A stretch of 64,000 nt of DNA from Turnera subulata (GCA_028386065.3 JAKUCV010002034.1:1-64000), one strand, 5' to 3'. Counted from the stretch's first letter, positions 33,530 to 46,950 are shown. Program-made: numbers and translations. The notes: generated from the letters alone by a model not told the origin.

Positions 33530-34693
33530 GATCCCAATATTCACTCCCTAATTGCACGAAAAGAATAATTTAAAACCCCTAAATCCCTTTTTCTTTAAAA
33601 AAAAAAATCCCTAATTCCCCTTCAATTTTCTTGCACCAAATCGTAGACATAATGGAAGGTTGACACTTAACATAGATTGACACTTAAAACATACCTCAAT
33701 GAGAAGAGTGAGGCCACAAGAAGGGTCCGTGTGGCTCTTTTGGGGTCTCGCGTTTGCTCTCTCTCTCTTTCAGGAATTTCACTGGGTCTTCATCTTCCTA
33801 CAAGGTAGGCTCTCGTATTCGTATACCTGCAATTTATTCTTTGACCTTTTGTAATAAACCAACTTTGGGTGATTTATTGCATTATGTGTGCCATTTTGAC
33901 AATTGCCAAGCATCCTCCTATCCTATGTCATTTGTCAAGCATCCCTTTTTGACAATTTGTCACGCATGGACCCAAAGCACTAATGGCTAACTATTTTCTA
34001 GTTAGTTCACAATCTGATATCTCGAGCTGTCATGGAAATTATGGAATGAGGAAAAAAAAAAAAGGCATATGCAGGGTTTTGCGAAGAAAGAACCGTACCT
34101 GGTGATCACACGAGAGAAAAGAAAAAAAATAGATCAGTTTCCAGTCAAAGACCACAATGCAAAACCAAATATATTTTCCATTGCCATACAATATCCTAGC
34201 AATTAGATTACATTTTCACTTGGTTCTTAGCATAATCCGTCTGCACTTGTTTCTAATTCTTAACTCAAAATCGAGTAAACAAAGAATTATGACAAATATG
34301 ACTATGTTTACGAGTATGCATTTGGTGGATAAAAATCCACTGACAATAGCAGTTGAAAAAAGAAAAACTGCAGCAACATGGACCCAAAGCACTTCACGTC
34401 ACTACTGTATTATACGGCAAAGGAGTTAAGCCTCATTAATTATTTGAAGGAAAGAGTCCTCAAAAACGCATCCCAATTGCTTTGGTTTCCTCTTCGCAGT
34501 ATACACAAATATCCAGAAACCAAATTGTGTGGTCAAGAAATAACTGTCTGTGTGTACGAAGAAAGGACCTTCTGGTGTGTCCATATTCTGCTCATTCAGG
34601 CAATGTTTCCTGGTATTTGCCTTTGAAAAAAGTAGCTTTCCTGGTAATTTTGTTTCCATTTAGTTTACACAACGAAAAGCTAAGCTCAACAAC

Positions 34694-34906
34694 TATATAA
34701 ATCCTCACCTGCCACTCCAGTCCCTCCAGAAAACACTCAACACAACCCAAAAGACACACCTTGCTTTTTTTTTATACTGCGGTAATCAAGCTCGAAGTTA
34801 TTAATCTGTTGGTAAGAAATCTAAATTTCTTTGATCATTTGTTTGCTTTTTTCCTGAACCTTTATTTTCCCAGTTCTTACACTGATGATTTTCCTTCTTG
34901 AAACAG
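34694..34906 (+). promoter_or_regulatory. CNL-3 core promoter and 5'-UTR intron
   Basis: TATATAAA at 34694-34701; predicted 5'-UTR intron from GTAAGAAAT at 34812 to GAAACAG at 34906 (95 nt), with the ATG 4 bases later. Confidence 0.65.
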
Positions 34907-34910
34907 AGTC

Positions 34911-37900
34911 ATGGCCGGAGCTATGGTGGCAAGTGCTGCTCTATCCGCCGTCTTTAATGTTTTGCTGGACAGGCTGGCTTCTCGTGAGTTTGTGAACTTC
35001 TTTCGGGATGGACAACTCAGTCGTAGGCTGCTGCAGAACTTGGAAACAACCTTGAACACTGTCAGTGCAGTGCTTGATGATGCGGAGGAGAAGCAGATTG
35101 CTTCACCTTTTGTGAAGAAATGGCTGGATGATCTCAAAGATGTTGCCTATGAAGCTGAAGATTTCCTGGACGAGATTGCTTACAAGTTGGAGTTCAAACA
35201 ATCCCCTAAATCCTGCTCTGTCCAGGTGCGAAACTTGCTCATCTCTTCTATTAATCCATGAAGAAATGGGGTTGGAAATCATATGAAAGCAAGATTGGAA
35301 GAGATCCTTGTGAGACTAGATCTCTTGCTTCAACAGAAAGATAGACTTGGTCTAGTGGAGCGAGCTGGAGTGGGAGTATCATCAACATCATCCCAGAGAA
35401 GGCCAACTACTTCCCTAGTGGATGACTCTGGAGTTTATGGCAGAATTGACGACAAGGAAGCCATTATAAGGTCCATGCTCTCAGAAGATGCAAAAGGCAA
35501 ACACCTTGGGGTGGTGCCCATCACAGGTATGGGCGGGGTTGGCAAAACCACGCTCGCACAGCTAGTCTACAACGACAGTAGGGTGAAGCAACATTTTGAC
35601 AAATTTAGAGCATGGGTTTGTGTCTCAGAAGAGTTTGATGTGCTCAAGCTCACCAGGAACATACTCAAAGAAATCGGTTTGTCTGATTGTGATTCCTTAT
35701 CTCCCAACCAACTCCAGGTTAAGCTAGAGGAGAAACTAAGAGGGCAAAAAGTTTTGCTCATTTTGGATGATGTTTGGAACGCCAATTATGCAGATTGGGA
35801 GTTTTTACTAGCGCCATTGAAGAACTCTGTTGCACAAGGCAGTAAGGTGGTTGTTACCACACGGAACCAAAGTGTAGCATCGGTGATGTCTACTGTTCCT
35901 AGTCACCATTTACAAAAACTGAATGAAGATGATTGTTGGTCCTTGTTTGCAAAGCATGCCTTTGATGATTGCAGTCCCAGCTCATATCCAGACTTGGTAG
36001 AGATTGGGAGAAGAATATCCCAAAAGTGTAAAGGCCTACCGCTGGCTGCAAAAACTGTGGGAGGTTTACTCTGTTGCAAAAGGGGAACTAATGAGTGGGA
36101 GAAGATATTGGAGAGCAATATATGGGATTTGACAAGTGACAACATTATTCCAGCACTGAGGCTAAGCTATCATTATCTTCCGTCTCATCTCAAACAATGC
36201 TTTGCTTATTGTGCTATGTTTCCGAAGGACTTTGGATTTAGAAAGGAAGAATTGGTCCTTTGGTGGATGGCAGAAGGGTTTGTAATCCAACAACCTAATC
36301 AAAATGGTGGCATGGAAGAGATTGGTGCGGATTACTTTGAAGATCTTGCATCAAGGTCCTTCTTTCAAAAATTGGGAGGAACTAAAGATCGTAATTGCTT
36401 TGTTATGCATGACCTCATCCATGACTTGGCAAGATCTATATCAAGAGAGTTTTGCTTTAATGGCGAAGAAGATGCCAATTTAGTTGGACTTACAGAGAGG
36501 ACTCGCCATTTGTATCTTACAAGAAATGAAGGTGCAATTTTGGCAAATGTAAAAGTAGAGGTCTTGCGTTCCTTGATATCTTCGGAGGGAGGTGTAGACG
36601 AAGATGCGTTGAGGCATCTTGAAAACAATATTTCAAGTCTCCGGCGGTTGAGAGTGCTGGATTTAAGAGGTTCTTTTGGTGGCATATCAAATTTGGTTGC
36701 AAGCTCCAAACATTTGAGGCTAGTGGGACTTGGAGGCTTCCGCTCTTTGAAAAAAATACCAAGAAATGTGACGACTCTTTGCAAGTTGCAAACATTGGTG
36801 GTGGAATATTGTCAAGAACTCACTACATTACCTGATTCAATAGGCAATTTGATGCACCTGAGGCATTTGAGCCTGAAGAGGACGTCAGTGAGACTGTTAC
36901 CAGATTCAATAGGAAAGTTGAAGGATTTGAGGCATCTAGATCTTGAAGGTACTGAAATTGAACTGCTTCCCGGATCTATATGTGGTTTGTATTATTTGCA
37001 GACTTTAATCTTACGTTGGTGCTGTAAACTTGTGGAGCTTCCAGACAAGATGATGGATTTAATCAACTTGAGTCGTCTTGATATTGAGGGGACTACTGAT
37101 ATGGAATATATGCCAGAACAGATGGGTAAATTGATCAAGCTCCAAACACTAAGAAGATTCGTTGTGGGGAAAGAGCGAGGGTCTAGCATTCGAGAGTTAG
37201 GGGAGCTTCGAAATTTGCAAGGAAGATTAGAGCTTGAACATCTTGAGAATGTTGGGGATGAACAAGATGCCTTGGGAGCCAATTTAAAAGAGAAGAAGGG
37301 ACTGAAGGAATTGTTCTTTTATTGGGGGCGGAATGTTGTGGATAACTCAAATCTTGACAGAAGCATACTCCAGCACTTGCAGCCTCACGTGGATGTGAGA
37401 GATATTAGGATTGTGGGATATAGGGGTACAAGTTTCCCAGATTGGGTTGGAGACTCTTCTTATTCCAACATCGTGAGATTGAGACTCTATGGATGTAGAA
37501 ACTGCGCCCGTTTGCCACCACTTGGGCAGTTGCCATCTCTGGAAGACCTCTGGATAGACCAGTTTGTGTCAGTAGTGTCGGTGGGGCCCGAGTTTTTGTA
37601 TGGGAGTCACAGCAATTCCATCCAACCATTTAGATCCCTAAAAAAATTAGCAGTTTCGTACATGGCGCAATGGAAGGAATGGATTTGTGCTGCTGATGAT
37701 GGCAACAGAATAACCTTCCCTCTTCTAAAGACTCTATATATTGTGGAATGTCCGGAACTGAGCAAGATCAATTTACACATTTCGCTCCCATCCCTTCACT
37801 CCCTGTCTCTGATGCATAAACTCCCTTCTCTTTCAGTCCTGGAGTTAGGAGATAACCATGATATGAAATCCTTCCCCGACAATGTATTGCTGCCTCCCAC

Positions 37901-38054
37901 TCTTATAGAAATTTGCATCTCCAATCTTTGGAATATAAAATCATTGGATTATGAGGGGCTTCAACACCTTACTTGTCTTCAAACATTATCAGGCATTGCC
38001 CGATGCTTGAAAGAATACCAGAAGGAGGATTGCCCTCTTCCCTTTCCCATTTAG
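34911..38054 (+). pseudogene. CNL-3: CC-NB-ARC-LRR resistance gene with a premature stop
   Basis: From ATG 34911 the CC domain is open (VASAALSAVFNVLLDRLA, DDAEEKQIA, VAYEAEDFLDEI) until TGA at 35259-35261, where CNL-2, CNL-4 and CNL-5 have TGT (Cys in NPCRNG). The same frame reopens with an ATG at 35283 and runs 923 codons: P-loop GMGGVGKTTLA (35527), FRAWVCVSEEFD, LLILDDVW (about 35757), GLPLAAK (about 36032), FAYCAMFPKDF, MHDLIHDLA (about 36404) and LRRs. An in-frame stretch of LRR is missing around 37810, and a 4-bp deletion near 37988 makes the frame end early at 38054, losing the normal terminus. One nonsense base separates CC from NB-LRR, so initiation at 35283 could give a CC-less product. 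Could also be a base-call error. Confidence 0.88.
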
Positions 38055-40439
38055 AAATTGTTGGCTGTCCTCTGCTGGGGAAAAGGTGTGAGAGGGAGGA
38101 AGGGGAAGATTGGCCCAAGATTTCTCACATCCCTGAAATAGATATTCAATAATGCTGCAGTTAGTACACTTTCTTACAGAGAGTGTGTTACTAACATATG
38201 TGGCATATGCCGAGGCTAGAAGAAGGATTGCCCTCTTCCCTTTTCTGTTTTGAAATTGGTCGCTGTCCTTTGCTGGAGTAAAGATGTGAGAGGGAGAAAG
38301 GGGAAGATTGGGACAAGATTTCTCACATCCCCTCCATAGATATTAACGGCAAAAGAATCAGCTAAAGCAAGGGAGCATTCTAAAAATCTCTCGTTTCTTA
38401 CTTTACCAAGCAGCAAGGTATGCGGTGGAGCGAGTAATCACAATTTTTCCCTTCCCTCTCCTTAATTTGTAAAACTCTTTTGTATTTTTATGACTTTTTC
38501 TCTTCTTTTATCTGCAGTATAATAAATCTGGCAATGAAAAGTAGGAGATTCTTAATGTTGCAAACAAAACTGGCAATTAAGGTAATGTTTATGATGCAAC
38601 TGCACTACTCTAAGATTAAGGAGGGTGCTGCAAAATTGCTTTTCTTTTTGTGTGTGTTCTGTAAACTGTTGTTGTAGGTACTTAGCTAGCTTCTGCCCGT
38701 TTCGTACCAATTCGTGATGCTTCTTAATGGGGGGCCATCTATTGCAGGAAGCTATATATGAAGATGGATGTCAAAAGTATATCCTCACTCCAAGCGGCGG
38801 CCGAAGCAGAGTCAGGACAATGGAGGAGGAGGAGGAGGAGGAGGAAAGGTGCGGTGTTGCTGTGGCAGATAGTAGGAAATTGGAATTACAAAAACCAAAA
38901 CCAATCTGAATTTTATATATATATATATATAACAGGTATCAGAGATAGAACTTTCCTTCCTCTGTTTTCTTTTTTTTGGTATGGTATATGTTTTATAGCC
39001 CATTTGTTCATTTGAGTTATATTTTGTTATCTTAAAGCAGGATTTAAGACTGTCAAAGTCATTAATTATTTTTTTTTTATCGATTTTCCTTTCAATGTTG
39101 ATAATTACGTGGTCTGCAAAGACATATTCTTCCATCTTGTTATACATTCTTTGTTTTGATAATTATCACTAATAAAAAATAATACCATGAACATATGATT
39201 TCTGGAAAATAATGGTAGATTTCCATCTCCCGAATATTTTTCTCCTCCAATATGCAGGAATTAAGCACAGCGGAATGAGTTGTTCGATGCTGCAGGAAGG
39301 GAGGAAGCACCCTGTGTGGGAATTCCAGCACTGACATGAATAGCACAATGGGAATGCCTGCATTAACACCCAACAACGTCCACTGGTGGAGGTATTGGTT
39401 TGGGCATGCAACAATTTCAAGCAAGCTGAGGCCAATGCAAGATAGAGATGAAGATGGTCAATTTCAAGCAAAAGCTGAGGCCTCGACCTTGTTCAGATTG
39501 GATTCGTTGGCCAATTTTCACCATCTTTGCCCCCCTTCTTGTTCTCCATGACACCTATCTTGAGGAGCTTCAGGCCGAGAAAATGGGAGGGGAATTGTCA
39601 AAGCACAGCTGAAAATCCATTCTGAACATTACGGTGATTAGTAGGACTATGAGAAAAGCAAATTAACAATATGGTGACCCGTAGGACTATCAAAAATGGC
39701 ATGAATGGAACTGCCAAAAGATGGTTCTCCTTGTAATTATAATGCTCTTTCAATCATTTAACTGGGGCACTCTGCCTTTCATTTCAATTTTCTTTGAATC
39801 TGTCAATTTATTACAGAACCAAAACAGGAAGATTAGTTGTGTGGAAAGATAGATACTCTTGAAGTATCGACAAAATTAGATAAACATCTTTATCCACTAT
39901 ACGTAAGGATGAAATGATCCATGTTTCTCAAAAAGGATGAGTGGTTTGGAGTGATGACGGTAGCTTGAGGAGAAAGGAACTTCTTCTGGTGTTATATATG
40001 GGTCCATATCCTCCTCATTCCTGTTGAAAAAAACAAAAAGGAAATAGAACCATACCTTCCACTTCCAGACAAATATATTTTCCATTGCCGTACAGTTTCC
40101 TGACAATGAGATTACGTTTATTTAACTTGCTTCTAATTCTTAGTGAAAGTCAAGTCAACAGAGAATTATGGGCTAAATAACATAAGTTGTCCTCATACTT
40201 TGTTGGTTTCAAATTTTGTATCCCTAATCTTTTAATTTCTAAAATTTTGTCCCTTAACTTTGATAAAAGCTGAATAAAATTGTCCAAATTCCCTATTATA
40301 GAGGTAAACTAATCATATAAGTGACACATGTCCTTGTGGTGCCGGTTGGTTTAGAATTATTTATTGTTTTAATTTTCTTTTTTAAATTTTTTTTTAAAAA
40401 ATTTCCTATTTCTAAAATAAACCATCATAAATAAACATA
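38055..40439. other. CNL-3 3' region with a duplicated LRR end
   Basis: Out-of-frame end of CNL-3 to about 38140, a second copy of the family's last 100 coding bases at 38215-38335 (GGATTGCCCTCTTCCC to TTTCTCACATCCCC), then the shared 3' tail: predicted intron AAG|GTATGCGG at 38417 to CTGCAG at 38517, a second from GTAATGTTTATG at about 38582 to TTGCAG near 38748, and further tail to about 39750. 40140-40440 is A/T-rich with no features. Confidence 0.55.
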
Positions 40440-40722
40440 ATTTTTCATTCAACCCTGGTATAGCATAAGGCAAAGAAGGCGACCCGAACCGGACCTTCCT
40501 GTAGGCCTTGTCCGTCCATAGAGCTTCAGTCGGCGTACGTAGTAAATCCCGACCATGACGTTGGGGTTGTGGACCCTCACTGAGACGTCGAACTCTGCCG
40601 AGTAAGGAGCCGACGATGAGAGGTTGAAGCTCTTGACGGAGAGGGATGAGACGGCGCAGCTCGGGGCGTACGATGAAGTGGAAGAAGACGGCAGCGACGA
40701 GGAGGAGGATGAGGAGAAACAT
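40440..40722 (-). pseudogene. LEA_2/NHL (NDR1/HIN1-like) gene fragment, frameshifted
   Basis: On the minus strand an ATG at 40722 begins a hydrophobic segment (LLILLLVAAVFFHFIV) typical of the membrane anchor of NDR1/HIN1-like proteins. After a frameshift in about 40640-40690, another frame reads SVKSFNLSSS, AEFDVSVRVHNPN and GIYY, the hallmark of the LEA_2 domain, and ends near LYQG. The N-terminal cytosolic part and the second half of the domain are missing. Known members act in pathogen response at membranes; this copy looks dead. It lies in the spacer upstream of CNL-4. Confidence 0.7.
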
Positions 40723-40987
40723 GATTGTGGCTGGTGGTTAAACCGTCCTTATCTTGATTGTGACTGCAGTTGAAAAACTGCAGCAACATGGACCCAAAGC
40801 ACGTCTTGGCACAAAAAAACGCGTCCCAAATTATGGTCAAGAAATAACTGTGTGTGTAGGAAGAAAGGACCTTTTGGTGAGTCCATATTCTTCCCATTTC
40901 GTTTCCTGGTATTTGCCTTTGAAAAAAGTTGTTTTCCTGGTAATTTCGTTTCCCTTTTAGTTGACACAACGAAAAGCTAAGCTCAAC

Positions 40988-41239
40988 TATATAAATACTC
41001 ACCTACCACCCCAGTCCCTACAGAAAACACTCAACACAACCCAAAAGACACAGACACACCTTCCTTTTTTTTGTATACTAAGGTAATATTAAAGCTTGAA
41101 GTTATTAATCTGTTGGTAAGAAATCTAAATTTCTTTGATCGCTCAAACACTTGCATAATTAAGTTTATCATACGCTTGCTTTTCATGAACATGTATTTCT
41201 CTAATTCTTACCGCAGAATGTTTGCTTTTCTTGAAACAG
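40988..41239 (+). promoter_or_regulatory. CNL-4 core promoter and 5'-UTR intron
   Basis: TATATAAA at 40988-40995; predicted 5'-UTR intron from GTAAGAAAT at 41116 to GAAACAG at 41239, 4 bases before the ATG. Confidence 0.65.
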
Positions 41240-41243
41240 AGTC

Positions 41244-44220
41244 ATGACCGGAGCTTTGGTGGCGGGTGCTGCTCTATCCGCCCTCTTTAATGTTCTGCTG
41301 GAAAGGCTGGCTTCTCGTGAGGTTGCGGACTTCTTCTGGGGAGGACAACTCAGTCGTAGGCTGCTGCGGAACTTTGGAGCAACGATGAACGCCGTCCGGG
41401 GAGTACTTGATGATGCCGAGGAGAAGCAGATTACTTCGCCTGCTGTGAAGGAATGGTTGGATGATCTCAAAGATGCCGCCCTATGAAGCTGACGATTTCC
41501 TGGATGAGTTGGAGTTCAAAAAACTCCCTAAATCCTGCTCTGACCAGGTGCGAAACTTGCTCATCTCTTCTATCTCTTCTATTAATCCATGTAGGAATGG
41601 GGTGGGAAATCATTTGAAAGCAAGATTGGAAGAGATCCTTGAGAGGCTAGACCACTTGTTAGAGCAGAAAGATAGACTTGGTCTTGTGGAGCGAACTGGA
41701 TGGAGAGTATCATCAACATCATCTCAGAGAAGGCCAACTACTTCTATACTGGATGACTATGGAATTTATGGCAGAATTGACGACAAGGAAGCCATTATAA
41801 GGTCGGTGCTCTCAGAAGATGCAATCGGCAAACACCTTGGGGTGGTGCCCATCACAGGTATGGGCGGGGTTGGCAAAACCACGCTTGCGCAGCTGGTCTA
41901 CAATGACAGTAGGGTGAAGCAACGGTTTGATAAATTTAGAGCATGGATTTGTGTCTCAGAAGAGTTTGATGTGCTCAAGCTCACCAGGAACATTCTCAAG
42001 GAAATCGGCTTGTCTGATTGTGATTCCTTATCTCCCAATCAACTCCAGGTTCAGTTAGTGAAGAAAGTAAGAGGGGAAAAAATTTTGCTCATTTTGGATG
42101 ATGTTTGGAACGACAATTATTCAGATTGGGATTTTTTTCTAGCGCCACTGAAAAACTCTGTTGCACAAGGCAGTAAGGTGGTTGTCACCACACGGAACCA
42201 AAGTGTAGCGTCAGTGATGTCTACTGTTTCAAGTCACCATTTGAAAGAATTGAATGAAGATGATTGTTGGTCCTTATTTGCAAAGCATGCCTTTGATGAT
42301 TGCAGTCCCAGCTCATATCCAGACTTGGTAGAGATTGGAAGAAGAATATCCAGAAAGTGTAAAGGCCTACCGTTGGCAGCAAAAGCCATGGGAGGTTTAC
42401 TCCGTTGCAAAAGGGAAGCTAAAGAGTGGGAGAAGATACTGGAGAGCAATATATGGGATTTGCCAAGTGACAACATTATTCCTGCTCTGAGACTAAGTTA
42501 TCATTATCTTCCGCCACATCTCAAGCAATGTTTTTCTTATTGTGCTATGTTCCCCAAGGACTTCAAATTTAGAAAGGAAGACTTGGTCCTTCTATGGATG
42601 GCAGAAGGGTTTATAATCCAACGTAATCAAGATAGTGGCATGGAAGAGATTGGCAAGGAGTACATGGAAGATCTTGCATCAAGGTCGTTATTTCAAAAAT
42701 TTGGAGGATCTGAAGATCCTGATTGCTTTGTAATGCATGACCTCATCCATGACTTGGCAAGATCTATATCAGGAGAGTTTTGCTTTAATGGCGAAGAAGT
42801 CAATTTAGGTGGACTCACAGAAAGGACTCGTCATTTGTATCTTACAAAAAATGGAGATGCAACTTTTGCAGATGTGAAAATAGAAGTCTTGCGTTCCTTG
42901 ATATGTTTGAGGCAAGGTGCAGACCAAGATACACTGAGGTGTCTTGAAAACAATATTTCAAGTCTCCGGCGGTTGAGGGTGCTGGATCTAACAGTTCCTA
43001 TTGGTGGCATACCAAATTTGGTTGCAGTCTCCAAACATTTGAGGCTAATAAGACTTAGAGGCTTCGACTATTTGAGAAAGTTACCAAAAAATGTGACGAC
43101 TCTTTGCAAGTTGCAGACATTGGTGGTGGAAGATTGTGAAGAACTTTCTACATTACCTGATTCAATAAGCAATTTGAAGCACCTGAGGCATTTGGGCCTT
43201 AAGAGAACGTCACTGAGACTATTACCGGATTCGATAGGAAAGTTAAAGGATTTGAGGCATCTAGATCTTGCAGTTACTAAAATTGAACGGCTTCCCGAAT
43301 CAATATGTGGTTTGTACTATTTGCAAACTTTAAACTTAGCTCATTGCTATGAACTTGTGGAGCTTCCAGAGAAGTTGATGGGTTTAATCAACTTGTGTCA
43401 TCTTGATATTGAGATGACTTTTCGTTTGGAATATATGCCAGTGGATATGGGTAAATTGATCAAGCTCCAAACACTAACAAAATTCATTGTGGGGAAAGAG
43501 CGAGGGTCTAATATTCGGGAGCTAGGGGAGCTTCGAAATTTGCAAGGAAGATTAGAGTTCAAAAATCTTGAAAATATTGCGGATGAACAAGATGCCTTGG
43601 GAGCTAATTTGAAGGAGAAGAAGGGATTGGTGGAATTGTTCTTTAATTGGGAGTTGTGGTGGAATGATGATAACTCAGATGATGGTACGCTTGACAGAAG
43701 CCTACTCCAGCACTTGCAGCCTCACGTGAATGTTCGAGTTATTTGGATTGAGGGATATAGGGGTAGGAGTTTCCCTGATTGGGTTGGAGACTCTTCTTAT
43801 TCCAACATCGTGAAATTGAGACTCAGGGGATGTAGACACTGCACCCGTTTGCCGCCACTTGGGCAGTTGCCTTCTCTAGAAGAACTTGAGATACAAGAGT
43901 TTGAGTCCGTAGTGTCGGTGGGGCCCGAGTTTTTCTATGGGAGTCGCAGCAATGCCATCCAACCATTTAGATCCCTCAAAGAGTTAAAATTTACAGGAAT
44001 GCCACAATGGAAGGAATGGATTTGTGCTGCTGAAGATGGTGATGATGTAGATGATGGCAACAGAATAACCTTCCCTCTTCTAAAGACTCTATCTATTGAA
44101 CATTGTCCGAAACTGAGCAAGATCAATTTTCACATTTCGCTCTCATCCCTTCACTCCCTGTCTATATTTAATTGCTCAGAATTGGAATCGGTGTTGGGTT
44201 CTAGAAAAACTTCCGGTTGA
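41244..44220 (+). pseudogene. CNL-4: CC-NB-ARC-LRR resistance gene with a 1-bp insertion in the CC domain
   Basis: ATG 41244 opens the CC domain (VAGAALSALFNVLLERLA, DDAEEKQIT). An extra C in GCCGCCCTATG (41477-41482; paralogues read GTTGCCTATG) shifts the frame, ending this ORF at 41486. The NB-LRR frame is open from an ATG at 41461 to 44220 (919 codons): P-loop GMGGVGKTTLA (41857), LLILDDVW (about 42088), GLPLAAKAMGGLL (42364), FSYCAMFPKDF, MHDLIHDLA (about 42733), then LRRs. The LRR ends early at GSRKTSG; paralogues continue with GFIEE, and matching but out-of-frame, partly deleted LRR sequence follows to about 44490. This is the best preserved NB-LRR of the cluster. The single-base insertion should be checked as a sequencing error. 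Confidence 0.88.
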
Positions 44221-46740
44221 AGGTTGCGACAAGTTCATGCCTTGGGGTTTCTATAACCAAGATATGGAATCCTTCCCCGACAAGATATTGTTGCCTTCCA
44301 GTCTTTCCAAAATTCGCATCAGCAATCTTAGGAATATAAAATCATTAGATTACGAGGGGCTTCGACACCTTGCTTGTCTTCAAACACTGGAAATCCATGA
44401 TTGCCCCATTTAGAAATTCTTGGCTGCCCTCTGCTGAAGAAAAGGTGTCAGAGACAGAAAGGTGAAGATTGGCCCAAGATTTCTCACATCCGCACCATAT
44501 TGGTGTAGGAGGCAGACTAAAAATCTCTTATTTCTAACTTTACCAAGCAGCAAGGTATGTGGTAGGACAATCACAATTTTACACTTCCCTCTCCTTAATT
44601 TGTAAAACTCTTTGTATTTTTATAACTTCTTCTCATCTTTATCTTGCACTAATAAAACTGGCAATCAAAAGTAATGTTGGAAATAAAACTGGCAATTAAG
44701 GTAATGCTAATGATGGAACTGCTACTAGCTATAAGATTAAGGAGGGTGTTGCAATTGCTTCTCTTTTCTGTGTGTTCTGTAAACTGCTGTTTCCTACCAA
44801 TTCATGATGTTTCCTAATGAGGGGGCCATCATCTTTTTGCAGGAAGCTATATATGAAGATGGATGTCAAAGTCTCTCTTCACTCCGCCAAAGCACAGGAC
44901 AATGGAGGAGGAGGAGGAAAGGTGCGGTGTGGTGTTTGTTGCTGTGGCAGAGAGCTGGAAATGGGAGTGAAGGAGGTATTGGAATTACCAAAACCAAATC
45001 CATTCTGAATTATATATATATAATTGATAGGTGAATTGCATTGGCATTGTAACTGGAAATTATTGGACATGTCATAGAAGAAGAATAAGAAGGGAGTTTG
45101 CCAAATTGGCCGTTCACCAACTAGAGCTGTGATAGCAGTAAAGTGTAAAACTTGTAAAGTACTCACTCACCCCAAGTTGGCGGTTTAATTTTCTTGCAGT
45201 CATCAGACCGTCAAGAATTAGAGTTGGAAGAACTTGTAGAAGAAGAAGAAGAAGAAGAAGGGAGCTTTCCGGTCCTCGTTGCAAGAACTTGCCCGAAGCT
45301 TGCAAGAACTTAGGATTGGACAATCTGGAGAAGAGGGGTTGCCCTGCTTTCCTTCCTTTGTTTTCTTTTTGGTACTCCAATTGTGACCTTCTTTTGTAAA
45401 GCAATAATATATTTTTGATAACCATTTGTCCATTTCAGTTACACATTCTATTATCTCCAAGCAGGATTTGAGACTGCCAAGTCATTAATTATTTATTTTT
45501 TCATCAATTCTTCTTTCAACATAGATAAATAAGCGGCACCAGGGTCAATCAACATATGAGGAGTGAACAGGATTTTGTATTTTATTGCTAGCATACATCA
45601 ACTGAATGGAGAAAGAAAAGTTGTTAGGATTAAGAATATATAGTTTTCACTTCTACAAATTCTAATTAGCATCAGTTCATCAACATGAATTTCGAGCAAG
45701 ACGGAGCTCGGCCCCACAGAACCAACTAATTTAAAATCGGGCACTTATATGGCACCTAAGGCAGCCCTCCTAAAGTTACATTTTTTAAGATAGAGTTTAA
45801 ACACATGATCTTAGACATTAGCTCTCTTTACAATTTATCAATGTGTAGCTCGGTCATTTTTAAAAACAATTTAGCATAGAAAAAGGACCCAGATAAGGAG
45901 GTTCGGGTTACAGTCCTACCGGTGGAACTGATCAAGCTGATCCAATACTGATAACTATGATTGATTGTACATGCTTACTTTATTGGGTTTTGAATCCCAC
46001 AAACCATCTAAAGAAGCAATAAAGCCTGGGGTACACATACGGATCAAAAATGGGAACGAAAAATGAGCAAGCAAAACAAATTCTAATCAAGATTTGCCAA
46101 TGGATGATCTTTCCAGTTACAACTAGTTTTTGATTCTCAAAATTTGGCATTGCCATTGCGACAAAATGAGTTGTGACTTGTGATCATTCGCGTAGAAACC
46201 CAAGCTTTGATGTATTAGTGATGTATTGCTTGACAAAAATATGGATTTCTTAGTCAACATGACCAACATTATATTTATTATTCTTATTAGTAAAATAAAG
46301 TTTAAGTTGAGGCAACACTAGAATGGATCAAAATTCAAAACTAGTCTTAAGCCTAAATCATTGGCTAAAACTTTTGGATGAGATAATCACCGGAACCCAT
46401 ATTTACACTCCACCTCTTCATATTCACACTCCTACTTTTGCTTTTTTGTATAATCATTGACTAAAATAACTTTCATTTAAAATGCTTGCTCAAATTCTTT
46501 TTTAATCGTTTGTTGAAAGGGATAATTTCAAGTGGTACATTTGTTGGAAGCATACAGTAGTCATATTTTGTAATGATGATGTAATGATGTATTTCTTTTT
46601 TGGATTTCTTTACAGACAGTTTGTAAACTTTGATTTATGTATATGCACGGAATCCACTACGTTTTAATCAGTAAGAAATACTGGAGTCATACCTGTGACC
46701 TGCCTTGTGTAAAATGAAAAAGAAGAATAAAACTTGGTGA
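44221..46740. other. CNL-4 remnant LRR end, 3' tail and repeated spacer
   Basis: 44221-44490: disrupted LRR end. 44540-45500: shared 3' tail with predicted UTR introns (GTATGTGG near 44555; GTAATGCTAATG near 44700 to TTTGCAG near 44842). 45535-46330: a copy of the spacer also seen at 16.2-17.0 and 31.0-31.7 kb. 46330-46740: A/T-rich, nothing recognised. Confidence 0.55.
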
Positions 46741-46881
46741 TTAATAGATAATTTGAAGAATAAGACCATCCTTTAGAGCATTAATGTTGATAATGTTGAT
46801 AAGAGCGAACCTGATCTCACTGTGTGAAGTAGAGCAGAGTTGAACAAACACGTTTGCTGAACAAAAATAAACTAACTTACA

Positions 46882-46882
<1 letters not shown>

Positions 46883-46950
<68 letters not shown>

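Larger units (their letters stand above)
30899..34693. other. Repeated spacer upstream of CNL-3
   Basis: Paralogue of the 16.3-18.0 kb and 50.6-54.5 kb spacers. Contains a tRNA-derived insert near 31200-31370, a hAT-MITE (31914-32138) and a MITE (33156-33529). The distal promoter block starting CATGGAAAATATGGAATGAG occurs twice, near 32600 and 34030. No gene is supported; short ORFs lie in repeats. Confidence 0.6.
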
